IMG/VR virus record: IMGVR_UViG_3300020170_000012
Location: 1-64,000 of that record
Length of the DNA: 64,000 nucleotides
Source of the DNA: a virus
Strand: one strand, 5' to 3'
The notes below the pieces were generated by a model, which saw nothing but the letters and a program-made list of their open reading frames with translations, did no database searches and was not told the origin of the DNA. Positions 39,853 to 47,376 of this stretch are shown here, piece by piece (the stretch's first letter is position 1; every line of letters begins with the position of its first letter). A program made the position numbers and the translations under genes.

Positions 39853-40075
39853 ACGGTCTAAGGGAGTTCAAGTCGAGAGAGACATCCGCCGTTGGCGTAT
39901 TGCCGAGCTGCGTGTCCAAGGTAAGAGTTGGGCTGAGATTGGCCGTATCGTCGGGATGGATCGTTCCGACGCTCACAAAATGCTGAACCGAGTGCGAAAA
40001 AGGAATCCCTATGGACAATCAGACGCCAAAACCGATGTGGGGACCGTGGTCGACAGAGTTGAGAGACCCGGCTGA
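39842..40075 (+). CDS. Small helix-turn-helix DNA-binding protein
   Basis: A 77-residue protein from GTG 39842, overlapping the HNH gene. VERDIRRWRIAELRVQGKSW, then AEIGRIVGMDRSDAHKMLNR form a clear helix-turn-helix. Could be a small regulator; no effector domain. Confidence 0.6.
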   Translation: MGGRRSKGVQVERDIRRWRIAELRVQGKSWAEIGRIVGMDRSDAHKMLNRVRKRNPYGQSDAKTDVGTVVDRVERPG

Positions 40076-40349
40076 GCAGTTCGCTCAACTGCGCTGCCTG
40101 CGGACGCTCATCCATGTGCTCGTCGGTGATCGGAGAAGCGACTATAGCGACAGCGTCAAGCATTTAGAGCGGGCGCTCCAAGCAGCAGAAGATCACATTC
40201 GACTTCATGGGTTCTGGTTTGCCGACGAGAACATGGCGCTCGCCGACGCTCGTGCGCTGTTCGATGCGCTCCCGGCCGCGCGTCAGCGCGACATCATCGC
40301 GACATTCGCGGTGCTCCACAAACCTGTTGCGCCCCCGAAAGAGGAATGA
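40011..40349 (+). CDS. Hypothetical helical protein
   Basis: A 112-residue protein with AAGGAA upstream, overlapping the HTH gene by 65 bases. Helices: DPAEQFAQLRCLRTLIHVL, DSVKHLERALQAAEDHI, NMALADARALFDALPAARQ. No family recognised. Confidence 0.5.
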   Translation: MDNQTPKPMWGPWSTELRDPAEQFAQLRCLRTLIHVLVGDRRSDYSDSVKHLERALQAAEDHIRLHGFWFADENMALADARALFDALPAARQRDIIATFAVLHKPVAPPKEE

Positions 40350-40361
40350 TATCAAAAATTC

Positions 40362-40436
40362 ATGTGGACGGTTTTCATCGTGGTCATCTTCGGAATCTCG
40401 TTTGCATATTTGGCCTGGGAGCTGACAAAGTCATGA
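40362..40436 (+). CDS. 24-aa membrane peptide
   Basis: Reads MWTVFIVVIFGISFAYLAWE then LTKS: one hydrophobic helix. The TGA overlaps the next ATG (ATGA). Real expression is uncertain because of its size, but similar coupled peptides occur at several places in this phage. Confidence 0.35.
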   Translation: MWTVFIVVIFGISFAYLAWELTKS

Positions 40437-40891
40437 GACGCCAGCGTCGCACCTCCGTCGGTCGCATGGAGGCCAACAAGATCAAGCGCAGCGCTGAGCA
40501 GCGCGCCAGAGACACGCATAAGCAGGTCCAGGACCTGATCACGTCTGTCAATGAGAGCGTCAAGGGTCGCGGAGACGAATACGGCGTTCCAGACGCGATG
40601 CTGGAACTTGATGCTGCTCTACGCCTTGCCATGCTCACCGGCCACGCTGGCGCCGCCGTGTCGGCTATCATGGGTAAGTGCAAGCTCCAAGGGCTGATCA
40701 TTGATCGCTCCGTTTCGGCCATTGGCAAGCCAGGGGATTTTTCTCAACCGCAGACCATCGACGATCTCGTTGAGGATATGCGGGAGAATCTTGGGTCACG
40801 GACGGCTGAGAGGTTCATCGATCTTCTCCGTGGTTTGGGAATAGAATGCCAAGGGGACGAACAGGTGATTGATGGGCAAGCGCAAGAGTAA
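40433..40891 (+). CDS. Putative terminase small subunit
   Basis: A 152-residue protein from ATG 40433; a start 29 codons earlier would overlap the membrane peptide. Basic helical N-terminus (MEANKIKRSAEQRARDTHK), then LRLAMLTGHAGAAVSAIMGK, CKLQGLIIDRS and a helical tail. The A-A-x-x-A-x-M-x-K-x-K-L-x-G-L pattern resembles DNA-binding small terminase subunits. The large subunit lies 3 kb downstream on the same strand. Confidence 0.45.
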   Translation: MRRQRRTSVGRMEANKIKRSAEQRARDTHKQVQDLITSVNESVKGRGDEYGVPDAMLELDAALRLAMLTGHAGAAVSAIMGKCKLQGLIIDRSVSAIGKPGDFSQPQTIDDLVEDMRENLGSRTAERFIDLLRGLGIECQGDEQVIDGQAQE

Positions 40892-41534
40892 ACAGCCTAT
40901 CGATGATGAGAGGTTGAAAAAAATTTGGCCAACAGACATCCCCGATGAGGAAATGGCCAGGCGACTTGGTCATCATCGTGGAGTTCTGAGACGGCGTGCT
41001 CAATTTTTGGGTTTACCGCTACGCCGTGCAGCAAGAGGCAGATTTATGGACAAACCGAAAAGGATTAACGTCACACAAGTGCGATATCGTGAAGCGCTAC
41101 AAAAGATCGCCAATGGCGTTACCGATCCTGTCGAAGTGGCGCGTGAGGCGATACGTGAGCATCGGGCTGAGCGGCGCCGTAGTCTCGTTGGTATCCGCTT
41201 CACACGTCTGAAGGTGATATTCTATGCCGGCATGAGGCAACGTCCAGATGGCAAGGTTCTGCGCAAGCGGGCGACATGGCTTTGCATGTGCGATTGCGGT
41301 ACGCTTTGCCGTATCGAGGGCAACACTCTCTTAGCCGGGAGTACCAAGTCGTGCGGTTGTCTGCGCTCCGACCAGATGCAGCGGTTCTACAAGCACGGCC
41401 GCTACGCCAAGAGGCTGATGCCGCCGGTTCAGATCGAGGTGCTCCATGATTCCGTTTCAAGAGTACAAAAAGTTGGAGATCAGGGACAAGCTGAAATTCT
41501 GGATGGACCTGCCGCAAGGCGCGACGCTGCCTGA
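40872..41534 (+). CDS. DNA-binding-type protein with Cys cluster (NUMOD/AP2-associated type)
   Basis: A 220-residue protein. The N-terminus is helix-turn-helix-like (DEEMARRLGHHRGVLRRRAQ, FLGLPLRR). The centre reads LVGIRFTRLKVIFYAG, WLCMCDCGTLCRIEGNTLL and AGSTKSCGCL. The G-x-x-F-x-R-L-x-V...W-x-C-x-C-D-C-G...S-C-G-C-L pattern is common in phage proteins often linked to AP2/HNH domains and likely binds Zn. The stretch after residue 190 overlaps the next gene. Confidence 0.6.
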   Translation: MGKRKSKQPIDDERLKKIWPTDIPDEEMARRLGHHRGVLRRRAQFLGLPLRRAARGRFMDKPKRINVTQVRYREALQKIANGVTDPVEVAREAIREHRAERRRSLVGIRFTRLKVIFYAGMRQRPDGKVLRKRATWLCMCDCGTLCRIEGNTLLAGSTKSCGCLRSDQMQRFYKHGRYAKRLMPPVQIEVLHDSVSRVQKVGDQGQAEILDGPAARRDAA

Positions 41535-41682
41535 CGACTGGCCGAACGTCGGTGAGTGGCATTTCCACATCCGCGACGTTTGTAAGGAGGCGTTTGAGGA
41601 GATCACATTCCTGCGGTCCGTTGCCGGTGCTGTCAGTCAGGGGCGGAATTTCGAGGAGTTGAGGAAAGCGAGCCGACGGTGA
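41446..41682 (+). CDS. 78-aa hypothetical protein
   Basis: Reads IPFQEYKKLEIRDKLKFWMD, then PDDWPNVGEWHFHIRDVCKE. Overlaps the previous gene by 89 bases in another frame. Helical, acidic. Unknown function. Confidence 0.45.
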   Translation: MIPFQEYKKLEIRDKLKFWMDLPQGATLPDDWPNVGEWHFHIRDVCKEAFEEITFLRSVAGAVSQGRNFEELRKASRR

Positions 41683-41698
41683 TGGCTGTATTTCTGCG

Positions 41699-42328
41699 AT
41701 GTTAGAGAGACTGTCCAGCTCTGATATCCTGCCACCCTGGCATCCATTTGGTGGTCTGCGCGAGCACGGCTACGGCGCCATACTCGCCGATCCGCCGTGG
41801 CGTTTCAAAACCTACAGCGAGAAAGGTCGCAACCGATGTCCGGACTGGACAGGGGATTTGAAGAACTTAAAGGGTTCTCCGTGCAGGCATTACGAGACGA
41901 TGACTCTGCCGACAATAAAGTTTATTCCGGTATCACAACTTGCGCTGCCCAACTGCGCCTTATTCCTCTGGGGTTGCTGGGCCACACTTCCACAGACGAT
42001 GGAAGTTATCGATGCGTGGGGCTTCACATACAAGACGGCAGCGTTCGTGTGGTGCAAGTCTGGCCGAATGGGGCTTGGGTACTGGACGAGGCAAAATACC
42101 GAATTCTGCTTACTCGCGACGAAGGGAAAACCGCAACGGATATCCAAGGCAGTCGTCCAGGGGATTATAGCGCCGCGCCGGCTTCACAGCCAAAAGCCTG
42201 ACGAAGTCCGCGAGCGCATTGAACAACTTGTCGCCGGTCCGTATATTGAACTGTTCGCGCGCAGCTCGCGTCCTGGCTGGGATAGCTGGGGTGATCAGGA
42301 TGGAGAATTAAATGTCACCCACAAATGA
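41699..42328 (+). CDS. MT-A70-family DNA adenine N6-methyltransferase
   Basis: A 209-residue methyltransferase with the D-P-P-W catalytic motif at residues 31-34 (GAILADPPWRF), then NCALFLWGCWATLPQ, KTAAFVWCK and GLGYWTRQNTEFCLLATKG, the standard MT-A70 order. Phage MT-A70 enzymes methylate DNA adenines and can protect it from host restriction. No cognate nuclease lies next to it. It overlaps the following gene by 17 bases. Confidence 0.88.
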   Translation: MLERLSSSDILPPWHPFGGLREHGYGAILADPPWRFKTYSEKGRNRCPDWTGDLKNLKGSPCRHYETMTLPTIKFIPVSQLALPNCALFLWGCWATLPQTMEVIDAWGFTYKTAAFVWCKSGRMGLGYWTRQNTEFCLLATKGKPQRISKAVVQGIIAPRRLHSQKPDEVRERIEQLVAGPYIELFARSSRPGWDSWGDQDGELNVTHK

Positions 42329-42644
42329 GACCATGACGACGGCACGGGACGTGATCGCAGAATGGATCGTCAACCGGGGCTTTGCGCCGCCGCACCAAGC
42401 ATTGCGCCACGCTGACAAGTTGATTGACCGCTTTCTCGCTGAAAGCTCCGTCCATCAAGAGTTGGCAGCGCTGCTCAATCCGTGGCGGCCGATGAATACA
42501 TTCCCCAAAGATTCTTGGTTTCTTGTGTGTGACAAGAAAAAGGAATGCGAGATCGTACATTCAACGGCTGTGGAGGCGGTTGGCATCAAAACATGGATTG
42601 GTTGGCTCCCTCTCCCTGCCCCGCCATCGGAAGACAAGACATGA
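42312..42644 (+). CDS. DUF551-like protein
   Basis: A 110-residue protein. The C-terminal half (NPWRPMNTFPKDSWFLVCD, AVGIKTWIGWLPLPAPP) matches the short DUF551 pattern of phage proteins with W-x-P-M...G...W-x-P-L-P. Helical N-terminus. Function unknown; coupled to the next gene by ATGA. Confidence 0.65.
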   Translation: MSPTNETMTTARDVIAEWIVNRGFAPPHQALRHADKLIDRFLAESSVHQELAALLNPWRPMNTFPKDSWFLVCDKKKECEIVHSTAVEAVGIKTWIGWLPLPAPPSEDKT

Positions 42645-43405
42645 GCGACGACATCCAACGAGCGTTTGAAAGCGGTGATTGGCAACCGGACGAACGAGAA
42701 GGTTTCGTCACTGACGATATCGCCGCGCTGATCGCTGAGCTTAAAGCCCGCGCGCACGAACGGGCTGGTAAGAACTCTATGGTGGAAGTCGAACAATTGC
42801 TGGAATGGCAAGCCGCCGATGCTCTCTTCCGCCTCACCGCTCCACCACTGCTGGCTTTCGATGGAGCCCCGGCTAAATTTGACGATCCACGATGGGTTGA
42901 AAATGCCCAGCCGCTTCCGGAGGAACCGACAATTCCGGCTATGATCACAGTCGGTCGTGGGCGTTTTCATGCTGGCGTCAAAGTGAGCACCGTACAAGGT
43001 GCGATCGATCGGCTGGTTGACCATGTCAAAGAACAACCGCTGCCGGAGGAGATCGCAGGGCTGATCGAGAGATTGCATCGACACCCGAATCTGGCCTGCA
43101 TGGAAGCCATTAAACTCCTCCGCGCGCAGGCGCAGGAGATCAAGAGGCTGAAGGACGAGCGGAACGACCTTGAGAGCGACTATCTGCGACGGCACAGAGA
43201 CGCCTGCGACCGCCAGGAACGCATCCGCGAACTCGAAGCCGAGCGCGACGATTTGGTAGCGCAGCTTCATGTCGCCCTTGCTTCGGTAGGGTACAATCAA
43301 GGCGTGGCCGCCGCCATCCGGGCGAAGACGATCAAGGAATTAATCGCGCTCATGGACAAGTCAAAGACATGGGGCGATTTTGAAAGAGCTATGAAGTTGT
43401 TGTGA
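42641..43405 (+). CDS. Coiled-coil hypothetical protein
   Basis: A 254-residue protein from the ATG overlapping the upstream stop. An N-terminal acidic part (FVTDDIAALIAELKARAHER) is followed by a long coiled coil (AQEIKRLKDERNDLESDYLR, RIRELEAERDDLVAQLHVAL). Similar phage proteins of mixed composition are annotated as ead/Ea22-like, but no firm family is claimed. Confidence 0.5.
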   Translation: MSDDIQRAFESGDWQPDEREGFVTDDIAALIAELKARAHERAGKNSMVEVEQLLEWQAADALFRLTAPPLLAFDGAPAKFDDPRWVENAQPLPEEPTIPAMITVGRGRFHAGVKVSTVQGAIDRLVDHVKEQPLPEEIAGLIERLHRHPNLACMEAIKLLRAQAQEIKRLKDERNDLESDYLRRHRDACDRQERIRELEAERDDLVAQLHVALASVGYNQGVAAAIRAKTIKELIALMDKSKTWGDFERAMKLL

Positions 43406-43599
43406 TGGTCATCCTCGATGCCTTCCCCGCCGATACCGCCGTCGGTCCGGCGGTCGGCGGAATGTCGAAGGCTGAAGTGATGGTCGAGCTGCAACGTTAC
43501 AAGCCGCTCACCGCCAAGGATGTGCGCACCGACGAGCCATGGCTGGAGCGGCGCCGCCGCTTGTGGAGGCGATTGGATGCTTGGACGACTACTCGGTAG
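43405..43599 (+). CDS. 64-aa basic hypothetical protein
   Basis: From the ATG sharing bases with the previous stop. Reads VILDAFPADTAVGPAVGGMS, ending WLERRRRLWRRLDAWTTTR. The Trp/Arg-rich end could contact nucleic acid. Slightly overlaps the 3' end of the minus-strand gene at 43589. Confidence 0.45.
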   Translation: MVILDAFPADTAVGPAVGGMSKAEVMVELQRYKPLTAKDVRTDEPWLERRRRLWRRLDAWTTTR

Positions 43600-43828
43600 C
43601 TTGGGTCTTAAGCCGCTCGACCAGCGTCCGCATCGCGACGAGCTGGAACTCCATCAGCAACAGTGTGACCTTGGACAGCTCGATGATAGCTGAGGCTGAG
43701 GTGTCGTATTCGCCCAGGCGCTCGCGCTCTTTTACGAATCCGCGCATCTCCTTGAGGTAGGATTCGAGCTGCTCAATCATCGCGGGGAGTTGTGCGAGCG
43801 CATCGTTGGCGTCTATCTTCGAGTCCAT
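43589..43828 (-). CDS. Antisense small helical protein at the terL start
   Basis: A 79-residue protein on the minus strand with a strong ribosome site (AAAGGAG, seven bases before ATG). It is fully helical: DANDALAQLPAMIEQLESYL, KEMRGFVKERERLGEYD, SKVTLLLMEFQLVAMRTLVE. It is the only minus-strand gene recognised between 37 and 64 kb. Its ATG and the terL ATG share the palindrome CATG, so the two genes start back to back with overlapping start codons. Confidence 0.55.
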   Translation of the reverse strand: MDSKIDANDALAQLPAMIEQLESYLKEMRGFVKERERLGEYDTSASAIIELSKVTLLLMEFQLVAMRTLVERLKTQATE

Positions 43829-45578
43829 GCCATCTCCTTTCGAAATTGCTGTTCGCAACGCTGCCCTGGCCGCCGAGATGGGGACCAAGCAGCTTTGCGA
43901 GGAATCGCTGATCGAGCTGACTGCCTATCTGTGGGACGTCGCCGACCCTGGCGAGCCGCTGGTGGGCGGCTGGGCCATGGATGCCATAGCCGACCATCTG
44001 GAGGCAACCTTTTATGACCACATCAAACGGCTTCTTATCACTGTTCCGCCGGGGTTCTCGAAATCGTCACTCACAAATGTCTTTTTTCCGCTCTGGGTCT
44101 GGCTGCGAACACCACACGCCAGATTTATCGGGGCTAGCTACGAGTCCGGCATTCCGGAGCGCGACAATCTCAAGTGCCGTCGACTCATCCAACACGAGAA
44201 GTGGCAGCGATTTTGGGCAGATCGCTTTACGCTCATCGTCCCTACCACCGTTGAGCGCTTTGAGAACGACCGAACCGGATGGAAGATGGCCACCGCCGTC
44301 GGCGCTAAGCTCCTCGGCTATCGCGGCAACTACATCATCATCGACGACGCCAACGATCCCTCGATCGAACACCAGTCCGGCGCCAAGCGCATTCAAGCGG
44401 TTCGTTGGTTTCGCGAGGTGGTTCCGACAAGATTGAACAACATGAGCCGTGACAAGATCATCGCCATCCAGCAGCGTCTGCACATGGAAGACGTCGCCGG
44501 TACCGCTCTGAGCCTGGAACACGAGAACTACGTCCACCTCAACATTCCGATGGAATACGAGCCGCGGACCTACATCAACGCCTGGGCGCCGCCGGACTTG
44601 GATGATCCAGATGGTCCTGACCAGATCGTCACTCTGTTCGACGAAACTGCTGAGGCCGCGGTCGCGAGCGATCCTGACGCCATCTACTGGCAGGACCCGC
44701 GCACCGAACCCGGCGAGCTGGCGTGGCCTGAGCGGTTTACCGCCAAGATGGTGGCCGTGCTCAAGAAGACGCTGGGCAAGACCATGTCGTCAGCCCAGCT
44801 CCAACAGCGCCCGGTGCCGCGCGGCGGCAACATCATCAGAACCGAGAGTTGGAAGTTGTGGGATAAGGATATTTATCCTACGTTCTCCTACGTTCTTGCC
44901 ACACTCGACACCGCCTACACTGAGAAGACGTCGAACGATCCGTCGGGCATCACCATCTGGGGCTTGTTCTACGACAACACCGGAATGGTCGACGTCCGCC
45001 TTGTCGACCGCATGGGCAAGCAACTCCCGCTGATGGAGGAGGAAGGCAACCCCAAGGTCATGCTGATCTATGCCTGGACTGATAACCTGGAACTCAACGA
45101 CCTTGTCCGCCGGGTCCTGCATACCTGCACCAGGAATCAGCTCAATTACGGGGCCGACCTGCAAGGGCAGCCTCGCTTCCCGGTCGATACGCTCGTCATC
45201 GAGGGAAAGGCTTCCGGTCTAAGTGTCCAACAGGAGATCACCCGCCTGCTGACGCTCGGCCGCGGGCGCACGCTCAACGTCGAGATGCTGCCGGCAAAAT
45301 TGTTAAGGGATGACAAATTGTCGCGGCTGGTTTCTGTCTCACATCTGTTCGAAAACGAGGTGGTCTACGCTCCCGACAAGGAGTTCGCTGGCAAGGTGAT
45401 AGACCAAGTTGGAAATTTTCCTTACACCACCCACGACGAGTACGTCGACTGCACTTCGATGGCGATGCGTTGGTTCCGCGACCACGGCTTTGCACCGACT
45501 CGCGAGGAGCTGTTCGAGGAGGCCGACAACGCGGTCGCTTACAAGCCAAAGATGAAACCGCTCTATGGAGGAATTTGA
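43827..45578 (+). CDS. terL: Terminase large subunit
   Basis: A 583-residue packaging ATPase-nuclease. Walker A-like ITVPPGFSKSS (residues 71-81), Walker B NYIIIDDAND (168-176), and the nuclease-domain Asp in ATLDTAYTEKTSNDPSG (Asp361), followed by DTLVIEGKASG and TTHDEYVDCTSMAMRW. Length and motif spacing are normal. It cleaves and translocates DNA into the prohead bound to the portal. The ATG at 43827 has no visible Shine-Dalgarno; an upstream TTG at 43806 is possible. Confidence 0.95.
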   Translation: MPSPFEIAVRNAALAAEMGTKQLCEESLIELTAYLWDVADPGEPLVGGWAMDAIADHLEATFYDHIKRLLITVPPGFSKSSLTNVFFPLWVWLRTPHARFIGASYESGIPERDNLKCRRLIQHEKWQRFWADRFTLIVPTTVERFENDRTGWKMATAVGAKLLGYRGNYIIIDDANDPSIEHQSGAKRIQAVRWFREVVPTRLNNMSRDKIIAIQQRLHMEDVAGTALSLEHENYVHLNIPMEYEPRTYINAWAPPDLDDPDGPDQIVTLFDETAEAAVASDPDAIYWQDPRTEPGELAWPERFTAKMVAVLKKTLGKTMSSAQLQQRPVPRGGNIIRTESWKLWDKDIYPTFSYVLATLDTAYTEKTSNDPSGITIWGLFYDNTGMVDVRLVDRMGKQLPLMEEEGNPKVMLIYAWTDNLELNDLVRRVLHTCTRNQLNYGADLQGQPRFPVDTLVIEGKASGLSVQQEITRLLTLGRGRTLNVEMLPAKLLRDDKLSRLVSVSHLFENEVVYAPDKEFAGKVIDQVGNFPYTTHDEYVDCTSMAMRWFRDHGFAPTREELFEEADNAVAYKPKMKPLYGGI

Positions 45579-45621
45579 TGATTGACTAATTGTATTTCAA
45601 TTATTAAATAAATTCTCTCTG

Positions 45622-45821
45622 GGCTAGGCATGGCATGGCGAGTCCAGGCGCGGCTGGGAGCGGCGCGGCCAGGCGGGGCGAGGCGAGGCGGGGCGCGGCG
45701 CGGCACGGAACGGCCAGGCCCGGTTGGGCAAGGCACGGCGGGGCACGGCGCGGCCTGGCACGGCAGGGCAAGGCGCAGCACGGCAGGGACCGGCAAGGCG
45801 CGGCGAGGCAAGGCGAGGCTA
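45622..45821. repeat. (GGCNN)40 pentanucleotide array, upstream copy
   Basis: Forty consecutive 5-bp units with no length change, consensus GGC followed by two variable bases (mostly AA, AC, GC, GA, AT). A few units deviate in the GGC part (for example GTCCA, GGAGC, GGTTG). It begins 44 bases after the terL stop and ends 28 bases before the ATG of the next gene. All frames are open across it, so apparent proteins over it are repeat artefacts. Confidence 0.95.
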
Positions 45822-45848
45822 TCATGACACCAAGAAAGGGCACTAACG

Positions 45849-46454
45849 ATGAAACCAGTAGATGTGAAAATTGCGAAGCGGGTCGAATTAACAACGCGAA
45901 AGATCAGGTTGATCGGTCTGACCGACATCATGTTCGATCGATACCCTGGAGACAACAACACTCAGCTCGAACCGCACCAGAAATTGTACCTGGAACCCGG
46001 AGACTCGCGAATTATTGGTCTGCCCTCGATCAACATTATGAGCTTTCTTTCGGCCCACAACACAAATTCCGCACCGAAACGGCTACGCGACAAAAGAAAG
46101 TTTAAGGACATTGCCAACGCAATGCTGTCATTCGTTTCGATCAAGGAGTTGTTCATACCGCTGATACGTGACGGTAAGCCAATCGTGTTCGGAGGGTTCG
46201 ACGGTGATCGCGATCCACTGAGCGGAGCATACATCCACCGCGCGGTAGCCCGTCTCGACAAAGGGATTCCCAATCCGAAGGTTCGGCCTGTCGTTCCGTT
46301 GGATTGGAGCATCGAATTTACAATGGACATTTTTTCAAACCGTGAGATTCGGGAGGTGGACATTCAGAATTTGATCGAGGAAGGTGGCCGCGCTGTCGGT
46401 CTTGGCACTTGGCGTGGAGTCTTTGGCAAGTTTTTAGTTGACGCTTGGGATTGA
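45849..46454 (+). CDS. Unknown protein bracketed by pentanucleotide arrays
   Basis: A 201-residue protein. Beta-rich N-terminus (VKIAKRVELTTRKIRLIGLT), central helices (KRKFKDIANAMLSFVSIKEL), then GAYIHRAVARLDKGIPNPKV, RPVVPLDWSIEFTMDIFSN and a Gly-rich C-terminal loop (GGRAVGLGTWRGVFGKF). The ending resembles the glycine-rich loops of ferredoxin-fold RNA-binding (RAMP-like) proteins, but that is only a shape impression. Codon use is less GC-biased than its neighbours. It sits exactly between two GGCNN arrays, between terL and the structural genes, suggesting a unit inserted as a whole. Confidence 0.6.
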   Translation: MKPVDVKIAKRVELTTRKIRLIGLTDIMFDRYPGDNNTQLEPHQKLYLEPGDSRIIGLPSINIMSFLSAHNTNSAPKRLRDKRKFKDIANAMLSFVSIKELFIPLIRDGKPIVFGGFDGDRDPLSGAYIHRAVARLDKGIPNPKVRPVVPLDWSIEFTMDIFSNREIREVDIQNLIEEGGRAVGLGTWRGVFGKFLVDAWD

Positions 46455-46458
46455 ACGT

Positions 46459-46568
46459 GGCTGGGCACGGCATGGCTGGGCAAGGCCCGGCGAGGCATGG
46501 CGAGGCGAGTCCGGGCACGGCAAGGCTGGGTGCGGCAGGGTATGGCATGGCAAGGCAAGGCAAGGCAT
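46459..46568. repeat. (GGCNN)22 pentanucleotide array, downstream copy
   Basis: Twenty-two consecutive 5-bp units, perfectly in register, starting five bases after the stop of the bracketed gene and ending four bases before the next ATG. Same orientation and same unit type as the upstream array, but unit order is different, so the arrays are not simple recent copies of each other. Confidence 0.95.
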
Positions 46569-46571
46569 TTA

Positions 46572-46817
46572 ATGCAGAACAAATTGATCTGGGTGTACCA
46601 AAACGGCCGCATGTCGCCGCAGCTCTGTCACGACGCGCCAGATCACAAGACCGTCGGGATAGCCAAGGTCGTAGCCAAGTTCAACCTGACTGTCGATGAT
46701 CTCAAGCTGAGCTTCGACGAGCTGGTCGCCAAGTATCCGGCGCCGAGCGCGGTCGACGCCGAAGTTATTCCACCCCCGGCGCCTCTCCTTCGGCAGCCTG
46801 GATTTCCGCCGGAATGA
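46572..46817 (+). CDS. 81-aa hypothetical protein
   Basis: Starts at the ATG right after the repeat array: MQNKLIWVYQNGRMSPQLCH, then FNLTVDDLKLSFDELVAKYP and a Pro-rich end. Upstream in-frame starts lie within the array and are not used here. Unknown function, possibly a small head-region protein. Confidence 0.5.
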   Translation: MQNKLIWVYQNGRMSPQLCHDAPDHKTVGIAKVVAKFNLTVDDLKLSFDELVAKYPAPSAVDAEVIPPPAPLLRQPGFPPE

Positions 46818-46895
46818 ACGGGCGAATCGGTACCAGCTCTCGCTCGGCCGCTTCGCTATGCTATGCTCGAATTGCGCAAAGCGGAGAACCTGTAA

Positions 46896-47342
46896 ATGTT
46901 TAACTGGTGGCGCCGGCATCATCCTCCATCGAACTTCCCGCCGGCACCCGCTTTCATCAAGCGCCTGACGCTGCGCGTCAGCTACAATCCGAGGAGCAAA
47001 AAAGCCATGTCAACTGTACTTCTTGAATGGGATGACCCGACGGTCCGGACCGATACCCCGCCGACTGCCCTGCCGCCCGCCGAGATCATGGAGATCGATG
47101 TTTTCGATTTTCCTGACACTCCCGGTGTTCCTACGGTCAACACGCAGATCGGCACCGTTCCCGGTCCCGGGACGTCGTTTGCGACCGGGACTCTCGACGT
47201 TGGCGTCCATCGCTTTACTGTCGTGGTCCGTGACACCACTGGCCATGTCTCGGCGCCGTCGAACGTGGCGACCATTACCGTGCCGGCCACCCAGGCACCG
47301 CCGGCCGCCGTCACCAACCTGCGGGCTACCCTCCAGCCCTGA
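46896..47342 (+). CDS. Ig/fibronectin-III-like domain protein
   Basis: A 148-residue protein. After a basic N-terminus the rest is a beta sandwich: TVLLEWDDPTVRTDTP, then VGVHRFTVVVRDTTGHVSAP and SNVATITVPATQAPP. The pattern (V-x-x-x-D-x-x-G-x-x-S-x-P-S-x-x-x-x-V-x-V-P) is that of fibronectin type III/bacterial Ig-like domains on phage virions. An internal start MSTVLLEW (47007) would leave only the domain. Possibly a surface decoration. Confidence 0.6.
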   Translation: MFNWWRRHHPPSNFPPAPAFIKRLTLRVSYNPRSKKAMSTVLLEWDDPTVRTDTPPTALPPAEIMEIDVFDFPDTPGVPTVNTQIGTVPGPGTSFATGTLDVGVHRFTVVVRDTTGHVSAPSNVATITVPATQAPPAAVTNLRATLQP

Positions 47343-47376
47343 GCCATGTTAGCCTGCCGGGCTACTGGAGCGCACC

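Noticed and set aside
45604-45894. Apparent proteins reading through the GGCNN array on both strands
   Set aside because: A 5-bp repeat is open in every frame and gives five-residue periodic peptides; this follows from the DNA repeat and is not evidence for coding.
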